64,000 nt of DNA from Anastrepha obliqua (GCF_027943255.1 NC_072897.1:38166044-38230043); one strand, 5' to 3'; positions 21,660 through 35,400 are shown, counted from the stretch's first letter. The notes: generated by a model not told the origin, from the letters alone. Numbers and translations are program-made.

Positions 21660-22806
21660 ATGAAGCTGCTACAAAGCTGCAAGCGTTTATAAACAGGTGC
21701 CTGCGTGATCAGATTGGATTATTTTTTCCAATAGGATTTTTTTGACAGATCACGCGTGACTACTGTCAAACTAAATACACTTTTTTTTCATCATTCATTG
21801 AAACTTCATGATGAAAAGACTTATGCCTCAACAACGTTTACAAAGCGCACAATTGTATTAAGAAAATCGACGCTCTGTGAAAAGTGTTCAGCGCGCGCAC
21901 AGGCCAACTTATGGTGTACAGCGATGAGGCCCAATTTTGGCTGAATGGCTACGTCAGTAAGCGAAATTGCCATATTCGGGCTAAAGAGCAACCCGAAGCT
22001 ATTCAAGAACATCCATAGAAAACAACTGTTTGGTGCGGCCTATGGGCTGGAGAATCATATATAGTGAATGGCGAACGCTATCTCGCCATGATAAACGACT
22101 TTTTGATGCCGGACTTTGAAGCCTGTGATCTCCACAACAGTTGTCCGTGAAGCAATGGATTTGCTGCACCGTTGTTTCGGTTAGCAATGTATCTCTCTTC
22201 TCAGACCAGTGGATTGGCCACTTTTATTTGTGGGGTTTACATACCACTTAAATGTTTTGCGGATAAACCAGCTTTGATTGAGGAATTGGAAGCCAACATC
22301 GCTAAAGTTATTCACGAGATACCCAGAAGTCTTCCACCGAGTCATTTAAAATTGGTGTTTACGGATGGCTAAATTACGGCGCAATATTTGAAAGGGATTA
22401 TCTTAAAAAAATAAATATCGTTAATGGCTCTACACAAAAATAATAAAGAATTTGAATTTTCGTCATTTTATTTCAATTTAAAGTCTGATGCCTCCAAATT
22501 GATCACCCTTTACTTACGATATGGTCGCCAAGAGTAATAACAAACGAGGAGCTCTAGAGAATTACTGGCCATAAAAGCATCAACAACGAAATAAAGAAGA
22601 GAAAATATGGAAGGATGGGGCATACTCTGCGAAAGCCTTACGATGAAATACCGCATGCCGCCTTGACTTGGAGGAGGATGACCACTGATGTCTTGACTAT
22701 GCGCAATAAGACTGGAAAATTGTTCAATGAACTGAGACGCATGACGACCAATAGAAATGTTTGGAAACTTTTGTTGAATCTTCAGGCTCCTAAAGGAGTG
22801 TGGAAT
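21660..22806 (+). pseudogene. RTE-like LINE 3' end with nested mariner-like remnant (unit 2)
   Basis: The RTE-like pieces lie at 21660-21734 and 22537-22806 (GHTLRKPYDEIPHAALTW from 22615). The mariner-like remnant lies between, at 21735-22536, with the same internal deletion as in unit 1. Confidence 0.7.
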
Positions 22807-23799
22807 AATAAAAAAGCAGTATTAAGGAAATCAATACATTTCATTTCCATAATTTGGTTTTATATAAATAAAAATACCTTAAAAACTAATATTTCAATAT
22901 AATTTCAAGCTTAATATTTACATAAATAACAGCCAATTTTTATTTAATTCAAAACTCAAAGTCAAATTCAAATTGTATATTTTAATTTTACTTTTGTTTT
23001 AATTCTAATAAAAATGCTAATTAAAAATGAAAGTAGACTGCACTATACTAAAAATTTAGTTCTTCAACATACTTTCTGCCTTTCATGTTATTTACATACC
23101 AAATAAAACCATTTTTTAGAATATGCTACTCAAAGTTGTTAACAACACTGTTGGCATGAAACATATAAAAACGATTGTTCAGAAAAGTAGATATTTAAGA
23201 ACAAAAAATTGGATTAGTTTCGGCTAGCCATCAAGTCTTATCATTTACATATGTACATATGAACCAAAATTTTAATATTTATTAATTCTATTTTAGTATT
23301 TAGCAATATATTATATGTATGCGTCCCTATGTGCACAATAAAACTTGTAATTGATAACACAAAACAACTTCACTTTTATTTAGACTTTTCGACGCACAAC
23401 CTTTCCGCTAACGCAAGCTGTGGTTACATATACTCACGGTACGCTATTTATTTACTTATTCATTATATATTATTAATATTTTTTCATAATAATCTAATAA
23501 ATATTTGTATCACTCGGGCATTTATGATTTGTCATTTGACACTTCTTCTATATAACTTCGTTTCATACTATTTTGTTTCTGACGCCAGATCAAGCCTCAG
23601 GACATCATTTTCTATTGTATCATTATTGTGTCACCACCAATAAAAAAATTAGAATTAAATAAGTTTGATAATTTGAGGCTTAGACGAACAAAACGTGTTA
23701 AGAATAACTCAATTCAGCAAAGTTGTATAGTAGAGTTGCACTTTATTTAATAATATTTATAGCTTTTTATTTAAATGTTAAAACATTAATCATAACCCC
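22807..23799. other. AT-rich non-coding stretch (unit 2)
   Basis: Counterpart of 12607-13599 at full length. Nothing recognisable. Confidence 0.5.
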
Positions 23800-25339
23800 A
23801 GGTTCTCGAAAACAGGAGTTCATACAAAAAATTAGAGCCGTCGAAGAAGAAACCCTTGCGAAATGCCAAAGACTGGCCCTAAAGCAGCAAATGCGGAAAA
23901 GGCGAAAAAACCGTTAAAAGCACGATTCAATCGAAAACATTTCTAATCAGTCCCGCAGAAGGACCCAAGAAACCTCCGCAGCAAAATAAAGCCTGACGAC
24001 GCTGAAACCAAAATAAAAGCCGTTCATAAAACAAAAGCGGGAGCAATACTGGTTGAGCTAAATAAAGGTGGGCAGATCAACCCCATCTTTTGCGAGGCCC
24101 TAAAACCACTCTACAGGGATCGGCTGTTATTACAGACCTTAAGCCGAAAACTACGGTAGAGTACGAGACTTAGATTCTCTTACTACAAAGGAGAAAGTTG
24201 TAGAGGCTCTAAAGACGGCCCTCACTATAACCATGGAAGAGATAGGCGTAAGCATGTCAGCACCAAAGAGCAGAGAATAGGTTTGCGCTTTCGTAACTTT
24301 AACCCAGGACGTTTGCTCAATAAGTTACGCCATAAAATTGGCTGGGTGAACTGCAGAATGCGACCCCAGTTAAGTATAATATCAAGCGTTGCTTCAAGTG
24401 CTTCGGCCCAGGGCATCTAACATGGAGTTGTAAAGGGCCAGACAAAAGGGGCCATGGTCTCTGCATTAGATGCGGCGAACCGAGCCATAAGCTCACATAA
24501 TGCATCAAAACCCGAAAATGCTGTTTGCGTTTTGAAGCGAGTCTCAGCTCGTCTAATCATATACCGGGATCGAGAAGATGCGTGGTATATAAAAGTCAAA
24601 CTTGAAATGAAAATACTACAAGTAAACATGCAAAACCGCCGACGCGTTCTTTTCTCAACTCTTTATTCGTCCCGAAATCAAAGTGCCAAATAAAAGTGAC
24701 ACAGGAGCCTCCACTATTCACCAGTGAGGAACTCCAGATAGCTGCAAGTAAATTCAAAAACAACAAGGCACCAGGACCGGATGTAGTATCTGCAGAAGTC
24801 CTTAAGGGGATCGAGTCTTACTAGACTTGGACAATACAACGCCTGTCTAAGAGAGAGAGGGCAGTATACAGTCCAGAAGTATAGTACTTCTTGCCACCAT
24901 AGATGTAAGGAACGCTTTCAATACCGTAAGATGAGAGGATATATTATCCGCCTTAGAGCTAAAGTTCAAAATTCCGGCATACGTTCAACGCATAATGAGG
25001 AATTACTTGCGAGACCGCAAACTCGTCTATCCAGCCAAAGAGGGTTCGCGTTGTATAGACACACAAGATTCAATTCTCGGCTTCGACTTGTGGAACATTA
25101 GTTATGATGAGATATTCAATATAGGAATGTTCGATAGTATCTTTCTAATGGGGGACGCAGACGATATCGCAGCAGTCATCCCAGCACGAAACTTTGAAGA
25201 AGCTCGTAGAAAACTTAGCCAAGTTATGATACGGACACAAACGTGGCTAGATTCACGTTGACTCACAGCCACAGAGAAAACGAAGCTAATGCCATAAATA
25301 GAGATAAAAACTGATAATGGAGTGCCTTACAAAGCTTGG
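23800..25339 (+). pseudogene. R1-like LINE gag and RT remnant (unit 2)
   Basis: Same remnant as in unit 1, with both zinc knuckles kept (about 24392-24500) and the RT box again GDADD at about 25155. It shares with unit 1 a gag deletion after the LAKC segment that units 3 and 4 do not have. Confidence 0.8.
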
Positions 25340-26258
25340 TACACCTTGCATTACCAATCCAGTTTGGATTTTCTAAGTAACGGCCAGCATTGGTATTGAA
25401 GGAAATTGGTATGAAAGAAGAAAAGAAGTTCCGAGGGAACTATAATGAATCCATCAGTCAGGCTTGAGGCACTCCATAGCATTTTAGGCTCAAATAACTG
25501 AAAACGCGTTAAAGACTGCGTGTGTTTGCATCAGAATACCTTGAGACGGTAGTTTTAACTAAAACTGAACAAAGTTGGTGTTTAAGTGTTCCATAGAGTC
25601 ATCTTCATCACAGCAGAACCTGCATGATCGTGTACTAGATAACCCTATTGTGCTAAAGTGTTTATTACAGGTCCTTTTTATCTAGGGTTAGAGCAGATTT
25701 TGCTCTGTTGGCATTGAAATTCAAAAACTTTTTGGAGTGATTAAGGTCGCTTGTACCGTTCCAGTGTTTCGTGATTTTTGTTTGGATACATTTGTTGATT
25801 TCCTGTTTATATTATTTTTGTTAAAGCCGAAACATGGGGCTGGTCCAATAAATAGCCCCTTATCTGCCCCTTTTTTGACATAAAAGTCTCCTTCTCGTTT
25901 CTTTCGTGTCCCTCAAGTCTTGGTACCCAAATCAGTGAGGCCTATTATGAGTAGCCAGTTTGTTGACTGCATTGTTACACTCTATTAAGACTTTTGACTT
26001 GAATGTGAAGCTATTCAAAGCTTTGAGAATCGACTGGCTGTCCGAAAGTATTTTAATTTTTACTCTCTCGAACCCTCTTTTCCATATGATTTCCACTGTT
26101 TCCATTATGGCGAAGAGCTCCACATGGAAAATCGTATTACTTAGTGTTAGGGATTTGTGCCTCTAGGCCTTGAAGTGTTTTGGAACAAGCTGTGTATCAT
26201 TTTTGTGAGTCATCATTTAGCCATGTTGCGTTAGTGTTCCACTCTTCCCTAGACTGGA
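25340..26258 (-). pseudogene. LINE-B 3' part (unit 2)
   Basis: Same as 15141-16059. The RNase H core frame is at 26123-25932. It is cut at the identical junction with LINE-A. Confidence 0.75.
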
Positions 26259-27050
26259 AGATACACAGATCTTTCAAATTTAAGTCTATGAGAATATTTA
26301 CCAGCTCCAACACCACAATACATTTTACTGTCATCTGAATAGACTGTAGTGTCAAATTTGTTTAGTGAGAATCCCTTATTCTATTCTTTCTGCGATGGAA
26401 AGAGAGTAACAAATTTTATACTGAATGTTACCGTCGGGACGATGTAGTCAGCCCTATTCGAGGTATACTGGGTTTGTCGCTTCCAGCTACCCGCTTCGTT
26501 TGTCCTAAATGCATTCATTGTTGCCATCTTCTTGATATATAGATCTACCGGAATAACGTGTGTCAGAGCGTTCAGGGCCTCCCTAGGACATGGTCTGAGT
26601 GCACCGACTGTTACTGCACAGGCTGATCTTTGTATTCTGCTAAGTATATTTATGTTGTATTCCCTCTCTAGAGCTTTCCACCAAACTACCGAGCCATACG
26701 ACAAAATTGATCGCATAACCGCCTTACACAACCATAATGTATATTTGGGTTCAAGAACCCATCTTCTTCCTAGCATACGTTTACAGGCATATAAAGCGAT
26801 TTCTGCTTTCTTTACCCGTTCTTCAATGTTTAATATTCAGCTGAGGTTGGAGTCCAGAATTACCCCTAAGTACTTCGCACTGGTTGAAAATAAGAGGGTT
26901 TGCCCGTTAATATTTGGTACGGTGAAAATTGGTACCTTATATCTGGTCGTAAATAGCCTGAGTTCTGTTTTACGCGCGTTTAAATTAAGGCCACAGCCAG
27001 TAGCCCAAGAGTTAAGCTCGCCTAGCGCCCTTTGAATGATCCCACTGATC
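26259..27050 (-). pseudogene. LINE-A 3' part, truncated (unit 3)
   Basis: As in unit 2, including the ~33-bp deletion. RT thumb frames are at 27076-26837 and 26776-26381. Confidence 0.8.
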
Positions 27051-28819
27051 GTATAACGATGAAGAAATGGGAACATCTTTTACAGAAGAAGTCGACAATT
27101 TGGGATCTGAAGGTGCTTTTTACGGAAAAAATCGTTTTAAATGGTCGGCACAAGAACCCCAGCGTTTTAGTAGGACTCCCTTGCATAATATCATAAGATT
27201 ACCAACTTCAGTGGGTGCCTCACATAGCTAAGATGAGCCCGAAATTGTTTTCCAATATTGGTCTCGGATTTTTGATGAAGATATCGAGAATGAATGATGA
27301 ATGAAGATACGAATGCAATTGAAGCGAAACCTTTGGATAAAATTGAATTGAGGGCATATTTAGGTCTTTTACTTTATTCTGCTGTTTTTAAATCTAATAG
27401 AGAATCCACAGAACTTATTTTTGCAACTGATGGAACAGACAGAGACATATCCAGGGCTTCTATGTCTAGGCTTCGATTTCTCACCATACTTTCGTGCTTA
27501 GGCTTTGATAATTCTTCTAATCGAAAAGAAAGGCTGTCAAACGACCCTTTTCAATAAATTTATTGAGAATTGTAAAAAGAATTACTCCATTGGCACTCAC
27601 GCTTGTATTGACGAAATGTTAGTGCCATTTCGAGGCAGATGTAAGTTTAAAGTTTATACCACAGAAACCCGCAAAATATGGTATCAAAATAATGGCTTTA
27701 GCAGATGCTCGCACACACTATCTTTCAAATGCCTACATTTATTATGGAAAAAACTCAGATGGTATAAACCTTACAAATTCCGAAAAAAACTTGCATTGCC
27801 TACCCAATCGGTATTAAGATTATGCAATTCTATTGAAGGAAGTAACAGAAATATAACTGCAGACAATTGGTTCTCATCAATTCAATTAGTAAACTTATTA
27901 AAAGAACGAAAATTTACTTATTTGGGTACTCTAAGAAAAAATAAAAAAGAAATTCCTGCAGAATTTTTCCCAAACAAAAGTAGACCAGTCGAAAGTTCCA
28001 GACCAGTGAATCTTCTATTTACAAAAGATATTACACTTTTATCTTATGTTCCAAGAAAAAATCGTTCAGTGATTTTAGTTTCTTCGATGCATCATCACAA
28101 AGCAATTGATCCAATAACAAATAAGCCAGAAATGATTGCCGATTGCAACAACACGAAAGGTGGAGTCGATGAGCTCGATAAGAAGTGTTCTATTTACTCG
28201 AGTAGTCGTCGTACACGACGTTGGCCTTTAGCTGTATTTTACAGGCTGGTAGATATAAGTGCCGTTAATGCATATATTTTGAATCAATCTTCTCGTAATT
28301 TCCGTGAAATTTCTAGAGACAATTTTTTAAAAGATCTTGCTAGAAACTTGATTGTTCCACATTTACAAAGACGAGAACACAACAAAAGGATAACTCGCTC
28401 TTTACGGGATATTATTCATACGATATTGGGTTCTGATTCTCTTCCAGAGTCTGTAATTACATTAAAGGAAAAACCTAAGTCGAGCAAACTATGTTACATT
28501 TGTCCTAATAAATTAAAAAGGAAAACAACACACACGTGCCTAGAATGTAAGAACCAATGTGTATGGGTTGTAGCAAACGCTTGTGTATTAACTGTACTAA
28601 TACTGAATATGACGAGTGACATAACATACTGAACAACAAAAACTTTTGTATTTTTCTTTTAAATTACAGTAGCTGAAATTAATTTAGACCGGCCTATATA
28701 AATAGTTATTTAGCGATTTTAATATAAAAATTTATATTTTATTAAAATAAATAAAATGGTGTAAAATTTACTACCACCTCTACATATACGTTGAAAAATT
28801 TCACCTCATCAGTTCAAGG
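27051..28819 (+). pseudogene. PB1 (unit 3), longest core open frame
   Basis: The frame 27505-28632 (375 codons) spans the three piggyBac catalytic Asp residues: residue 36 (CIDEML, 27610-27612), residue 120 (ITADNW) and residue 222 (GGVDEL). The spacings of 84 and 102 are close to those of the Trichoplusia ni enzyme (78 and 101 as I recall). However, residues of about 57-97 are read in the wrong frame: an extra A in the AAATATGG context near 27673 and a missing A in the A run near 27782-27788 cancel out. The amino-terminal part (27294-27557) is separated by a frameshift, and a TAA stop at 27229-27231 is shared with units 1 and 4. The C-terminal cysteine-rich domain is frameshifted. The 3' TTAA is at 28820-28823. 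Confidence 0.85.
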
Positions 28820-29599
28820 TTAACGCCCGTTGGATAGCATCAGTGCTAACGTTGTTAAATGCGCCTTCTATGTCAAGAAAAGCTGCTATTTTGTACTGTT
28901 TGCTTGCTACCCCTCTATTGTTCGGATTACCTCGTGAAGCGCTGTCTCCGTCGATTTGCCTTTGAGGTAAGCATGTTGTACAACTAATATACTAGAGCTC
29001 TCCAGCGAGTTTCTAATGTGTATGTCTAAAAGCCGTTCAAATGTTTTTAAAAGGAAGGACGACAGACTAATTGGCCTTAAGTCCATGGCTGATTCATGTC
29101 CCCTTCTGCCTACCTTTGGTATGAAGACGACTCTAACAGGTTTCCAGCTATTTGGAATATAACCTAGGTTTAGACACGCTTTGAAAATTTCCATTAGCCA
29201 TGGTAGGATATTATCAAGAGTTTCCTTTAACATCTTGGGAAAAATCCAGTCAGGGCCTGGAGATTTGAAAGGTGAAAATGATTTGATGGCCCGTGTAATG
29301 TTCTCTTTTATGACGAATTGTCCCAACATCGCTATCGTGAGCGCTACATCCCGGAAAATGAGTATTTAAGAAAGGTTCTACAGACTCTTCTGCCGTAGAA
29401 GTCCAAGTGCCATCTGGTCTCTTGACCCAAGAAGCCATTGAACTTATCTGTGGCTTCCGTACAATTTCGTATGACGCTTCATTCGTTATTGCACGTCTAA
29501 TTCCTGTAGACATTTTGGCGGAAAAAATGCAGAGATATTGCAGTATTAGAAAGGCGTCGTTCAATCGCCCATTGGCAATTCCGGTGGAACAGATCACCG
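28820..29599 (-). pseudogene. LINE-A 5' part (unit 3)
   Basis: The best-preserved copy with units 4 and 5. The 140-codon RT frame 29329-28907 reads FSPFKSPGPDWIFPKMLK, LRPISLSSFLLKTFERLLD and YLKGKSTETALHEVIRT without the extra frameshifts of unit 1. The linker frame is at 29609-29250, one frame away. Confidence 0.8.
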
Positions 29600-30151
29600 A
29601 ATGGTACATGGACGCATGATCTAATACCCATTCTTGCGGCGTGGTTAGAAAGGAACCATGGAAAACAAACTTCTACTAACCCTATTCCTTTCAGGGTACG
29701 GGTATTTGGAAAATACCTCAATAGATTCGGCCATGACAGTTCCTCAAACTACCCAATCTGCATGAAAAGGGAAAAAGGATATTGATCACATCTTGTTTCA
29801 ATGCCGACGCTATGCTTTCCAAATCTGTGGCATATTAAATGGAGAAATATTATAGATTTTATGTTGAAAGGGTGATAACTCGAAGCGAATCTGCGTTCAT
29901 GCAAAACATATTCACAATGATTTAAGGCGCTCGGAACTTTGTAGACGTAATAACTTGCAGCCTACGAGCTAACCAACCCCGTGAGGTAATACTCGTACCT
30001 TTTTGGCTGCTCCGTGGAGGGAGTGGTAGATTGTGGAGAGGTGTTTAGTACGAAGGTGTAGGTGTGAGGCTACAAGCCGTGCATAATGCTATGCCGGTAT
30101 AGCAGTACTCGTGAGAATTTCCTATTCACAGGCGTCATCCCGAAAAAAAAA
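29600..30151 (+). pseudogene. R1-like LINE 3' end (unit 3)
   Basis: Same 3' end, with coding C terminus and poly(A) end at about 30143-30151. A frameshift separates the MKREK segment from the HILFQC segment. Confidence 0.7.
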
Positions 30152-30301
30152 TACAAGCGCTTGCTAGCTGCGTATTTGACAACGCCAACGTCTTAATTGG
30201 TCATTGTTCTTTCCTTATGTATTCTTTTTGCATTTTCCCTTTTTGATTGCAGCAATAACAACGAAATCGCTTTTTATTGTAATGCTTTGCTTTTGAATTT
30301 A

Positions 30302-30655
30302 CTTACATTAACCACTTTAATAGATGCCATTACCAATTCATTAACGTAATCTTCTATAGAAGCAAATTGATTCAATTTAGTCTGAGTTTGCTCAGCAGCT
30401 CAACTTTACCGGCAAAGCCGCTATCCTCATACGCCGACATCAGTGAATTCCAAGCCTCTTTTGCGCGGTAGCATTTGTTGTGTGCGGGAAATTGCTTAGT
30501 ACGACCATTAGCGTAATCTACGCCAGCATCCCTACATCGGTATCTTTTTGCCTAACGTGTTGTACGCCAGCTTTTGTCGCCTTCCAACAGTTTTTGAGCA
30601 CCAGGTAAGATTTCGCGTGCCCGTTCTACACGTCGAAATAGTTTCTGACACATAG
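30302..30655 (-). pseudogene. Copia-type gag fragment (unit 3)
   Basis: Same gag fragment as in units 1 and 2, with six bases missing in the LVQ region near 30386. Confidence 0.7.
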
Positions 30656-31318
30656 CCGCTCAAATGGAAAAATTAATGTACCAATTTCCACTTTCAAAAA
30701 AATATAAAATCCCATCATCTTATCTTAGAGAATAATACGTGTAGTGTAGCAAGAAAATAGCAACTAACTTTGTTCAGTGTATATAGAAAAGGAATGAAGA
30801 TAATGTTGCCAGATTGTTATTATATAACAACATACGTTAATGAGATCAAATTTTTAACTATTGGATATTTGAACTTCTACGGATTTTTTGTTTAATTTTC
30901 CTTTTTTTTAAAATTACAGAAAACGATGCGAATAATAATTAAAAACAAAAGCGATATTTTCAACTAAGTCGATTCTCTCGATTGTTTGCACATATCGGAC
31001 TCGCTTATCACTGCCTCAATAAAACCTTCAAAATAATCGCCAGCAAAACTACTAAACAATGCACTTCCAAACTAATGCACAATGGTGCTACTTCAATAAA
31101 AATTATCCTTTCGTTAATTAACACACTTAAATTATTGCACAATAGTGCAAACTCTACATTCATTATTTTAAGTGCGAAATACACTGGTCAAATCTACCTT
31201 TTTCATATCCCCATATACCATACAAACATGACTCCTTCAGACACAAAATTTTAGTTTACATTCGGTAAGTAATGCGTATAAAAATATAAATATATAATTG
31301 GTATGTACACTTCTCTTA
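30656..31318. other. AT-rich stretch, empty PB2 site (unit 3)
   Basis: Counterpart of 9969-10595. Single TTAA at 31137-31140. No gene seen. Confidence 0.4.
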
Positions 31319-31584
31319 GGTTTTTGACCGAGCTCCTCCTCCTATTTGTGGCGAGCGTATTGATGTTATGGCACAAATGGAGGGACCTACAGTTTTAAGC
31401 CGACTCCGAACGGCAAATGGTTTTTATGAGGAGCTTTTTCATGGCAGAAATACACTCGCAGATTTGTCATTGCCTGCTGAGGGGTCGCCCCGCTATCAGA
31501 AAAAACTGTTGCTGTTTCATGTACTGAGATTCGAACCTACGCACTCCCGAATGATAGTCACGCACCAAATCATTCGGCTACCGC
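31319..31584 (-). mobile_element. tRNA-derived SINE (unit 3)
   Basis: Same SINE. The A run in the body is one base shorter than in units 1 and 2, a variant shared with unit 4. Confidence 0.75.
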
Positions 31585-32187
31585 ATCTTCTCTTATTTTC
31601 AGTAATAAAAATCCATTTGAATGTTATGAACCATTCGTGTCCAAAAAATGTTTCTTATCTTCGATCTTTAAATTTTGTTGAGCTCGTGCTCACATATCTT
31701 TCCTGTCTCTTGAGAATCGTATCCTAAACCTTTCGTTTAATTAATACAATTTACTGTCCATATGTATTCGAACGAATAAGATGTAATGTTCGCTAACGCC
31801 CTTGTTCTAACTTACTTACTTCGTGAGAACTAATTATTCATCTAATGCTCCTATTGCTCGAACTATTTGTGGATTTAATGCTATTAGTTATACTGAATCC
31901 CTGGACTTTTCTCTTGAAGGGCACCTAATTTGAATCTTTTGAGTTAAATTATTTAGTTTTTGAAATTATTACAAGTAATTCATGATGTGCAGAATACAAA
32001 AGGTGACGCCTTCCGAAAATCATTACCTTATTTTTTCGATTTTGACATCTGATTACGTACAGCTAATAAACAAACCTTTGTTTACAAGTTACTTGGGTTT
32101 GAATATTGAATGAATGGTTTGGTGAATATTGTGATTTTAAGAGTTGTAATTATTAGATTAGATTAGATTATAGGAAAATAATTCAAA
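31585..32187. other. Unidentified spacer (unit 3)
   Basis: Counterpart of 10863-11458. No gene or known repeat recognised. Confidence 0.4.
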
Positions 32188-33330
32188 TGAAGCTGCTACA
32201 AAGCTGCAAGCGTTTATAAACAGGTGCCTGCGTGATGAGATTGGATTATTTTTTCCAAAAGGATGTTTTTGACAGATCACGCGTGACTACTGTCAAACTA
32301 AATACACTTTTTTTCAGCATTCATTGAAACTTCATGATGAAAAGACTTATGCCTCAACAACGTTTACAAAGCGCACAATTGTATTAAGAAAATCGACGCT
32401 CTGTGAAAAGTGTTCAGCGCGCGCACAGGCCAACTTATGGTGTACAGCGATGAGGCCCAATTTTGGCTGAATGGCTACGTCAGTAAGCGAAATTCCCATA
32501 TTCGGGCTAAAGAGCAACCCGAAGCTATTCAAGAACATCCATAGAAAACAACTGTTTGGTGCGGCCTATGGGCTGGAGAATCATATATAGTGAATGGCGA
32601 ACGCTATCTCGCCATGATAAACGACTTTTTGATGCCGGACTTTGAAGCCTGTGATCTCCACAACAGTTGTCCGTGAAGCAATGGATTTGCTGCACCGTTG
32701 TTTCGGTTAGCAATGTATCTCTCTTCTCAGACCAGTGGATTGGCCACTTTTATTTGTGGGGTTTACATACCACTTAAATGTTTTGCGGATAAACCAGCTT
32801 TGATTGAGGAATTGGAAGCCAACATCGCTAAAGTTATTCACGAGATACCCAGAAGTCTTCCACCGAGTCATTTAAAATTGGTGTTTACGGATGGCTAAAT
32901 TACGGCGCAATATTTGAAAGGGATTATCTTAAAAAAATAAATATCGTTAATGGCTCTACACAAAAATAATAAAGAATTTGAATTTTCGTCGTTTTATTTC
33001 AATTTAAAGTCTGATGCCTCCAAATTGATCACCCTTTACTTACGATATGGTCGCCAAGAGTAATAACAAACGAGGAGCTCTAGAGAATTACTGGTAATAA
33101 AAGCATCAACAACGAAATACAGAAGAGAAAATATGGAAGGATGGGGCATACTCTAGGAAAACCTTACGATGAAATACCGCATGCCGCCTTGACTTGGAGG
33201 AGGCTGACCACTGATGTCTTGACTATGCGCAATAAGACTGGAAAATTGTTCAATGAACTGAGACGCATGACGACCAATAGAAATGTTTGGAAACTTTTGT
33301 TGAATCTTCAGGCTCCTAAAGGAGTGAGGA
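32188..33330 (+). pseudogene. RTE-like LINE 3' end with nested mariner-like remnant (unit 3)
   Basis: RTE-like pieces at 32188-32262 and about 33061-33330, with the mariner-like remnant between. Same structure as units 1 and 2 with point differences. Confidence 0.7.
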
Positions 33331-33859
33331 ATAATAAAAAAGCAGTATTAAGGAAATCAATACATTTCATTTCCATAATTTGGTTTTATATAAATAAAAA
33401 TACCTTAAAAACTAATATTTCAATATAATTTCAAGCTTAATATTTACATAAATAACAGCCAATTTTTATTTAATTCAAAACCCAAAGTCAAATTCAAATT
33501 GTATATTTTAATTTTACTTTTGTTTTAATTCTAATAAAAATGTTTTAATTCTAATAAATATTTGTATCACTCGGGCATGTATGATTTGTCATTTGACACT
33601 TCTTCTATATTACTTCGTTTCATATTATACTATTTTGTTTCTGACGCCAGATCAAGCCTCAGGACATCATTTTCTATTGTATCATTATTGTGTCGCCACC
33701 AATAAAAAAATTAGAATTAAATAAGTTTGATAATTTGAGGCTTAGACGAACAAAACGTGTGAAGAATAACTCAATTCAGCAAAGTTGTATAGTAGAGTTG
33801 CACTTTATTTAATAATATTTATAGCTTTTTATTTAAATGTTAAAACATTAATCATAACC
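33331..33859. other. AT-rich non-coding stretch, shortened (unit 3)
   Basis: About half the length of the unit 1 counterpart. The deletion joint lies at about 33540-33560 between two TTCTAATAAA-like phrases and is shared with unit 4. Confidence 0.5.
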
Positions 33860-35400
33860 CCATGTTCTCGAAAACAGGAGTTCATACAAAAAATTAGAGC
33901 CGTCGAAGAAGAAACCCTTGCGAAATGCAAAAGGGTAATAAATAAAATGAAGCTTACGCTACTAAAAAAAAAAATAAACAAAAAATAGTCCCGCAAAACG
34001 TGCAACCGAAGCTATACGAGTTACTATTGTGACCACATCTAGCACATACCAGGCGAAACGAAGAGAAACAAGTCCTCCAGCTCCCAGCACACCACGCACA
34101 AACATGAATGGCGAAGAAGGCCAATGGCAAATTGTTGGCGAAAAAAGAAGGCGAATTAGAAGTGCTACTGAAGCAGCAAATGCGAAAAGGCGAAAAAACC
34201 GTTAAAAGCACGATTCAATCGAAAACACTTCTAATCAGTCCCGCAGAAGGACCCAAGAAACCTCCGCAGCAAAATAAAGCCTGGCGACGCTGAAACCAAA
34301 ATAAAAGCCGCTCATAAAACAAAAGCGGGAGCAATACTGGTTGAGCTAAATAAAGGTGGGCAGATCAACCCCATCTTTTGCGATGCCCTAAAACCACTCT
34401 ACAGGGATCGGCTGTTATTACAGACCTTAAGCCGAAAACTACGGTAGAGTACGAGACTTAGATTCTCTTACTACAAAGGAGAAAGTTGTAGAGGCTCTAA
34501 AGACGGCCCTCACTATAACCATGGAAGAGATAGGCGTAAGCATGTCAGCACCAAAGAGCAGAGAATAGGTTTGCGAAAATGCTGTTTGCGTTTTGAAGCG
34601 AGTCTCAGCTCGTCTAATCATATACTGGAATCGAGAAGATGCGCGGTATATAAAAGTCAAACTTGAAATGAAAATACTACAAGTAAACATGCAAAATCGC
34701 AGACGCGTTCTTTTCTCAACTCTTTACTCGTCACGAAATCAAAATGCCAAATAAACGTGACACAGGAGCTTCCACTATTCACCAGTGAGGAACTCCAGAT
34801 AGCTGCAAGTAAATTCAAAAACAACAAGGCACCAGGACCGGATGTAGTATCCGCAGAAGTCCTTAAGGGGATCGAGTCTTACTAGACTTGGACAATACAA
34901 CGCCTGTCTAAGAGAGAGAGGGCAGTATACAGTCCAGAAGTATAGTACTTCTTGCCACCATAGATGTAAGGAACGCTTTCAATACCGTAAGATGAGAGGA
35001 TATATTAGCCGCCTTAGAGCTAATGTTCAAAATTCCGGCATACGTTCAACGCATAATGAGGAATTACTTGCGAGACCGCAAACTCGTCTATCCAGCCAAA
35101 GAGGGTTCGCGTTGTATAGACACACAAGATTCAATTCTCGGCTTCGACTTGTGGAACATTAGTTATGATGAGATATTCAATATAGGAATGTTCGATAGTA
35201 TCTTTCTAATGGGGGACGCAGACGATATCGCAGCAGTCATCCCAGCACGAAACTTTGAAGAAGCTCGTAGAAAACTTAGCCAAGTTATGATACGGACACA
35301 AACGTGGCTAAATTCACGTTGACTCACAGCCACAGAGAAAACGAAGCTAATGCCATAAATAGAGATAAAAACTGATAATGGAGTGCCTTACAAAGCTTGG
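33860..35400 (+). pseudogene. R1-like LINE gag and RT remnant (unit 3)
   Basis: Keeps a gag segment lost from units 1 and 2, including MNGEEGQWQIVGEKRRRIRS at about 34105-34164. It has lost the zinc-knuckle region (deletion near 34575). The RT frame 35023-35322 includes FKIPAYVQRIMRNYLRDRK and GDADD. Confidence 0.8.

Larger units (their letters stand above)
16060..26258. repeat. Array unit 2
   Basis: Second unit, 10,199 bp. Its private changes include deletion of the RT finger-palm part of LINE-A near 18668 and two short PB1 deletions. The PB2 target TTAA is empty at 20600-20603. Confidence 0.9.
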
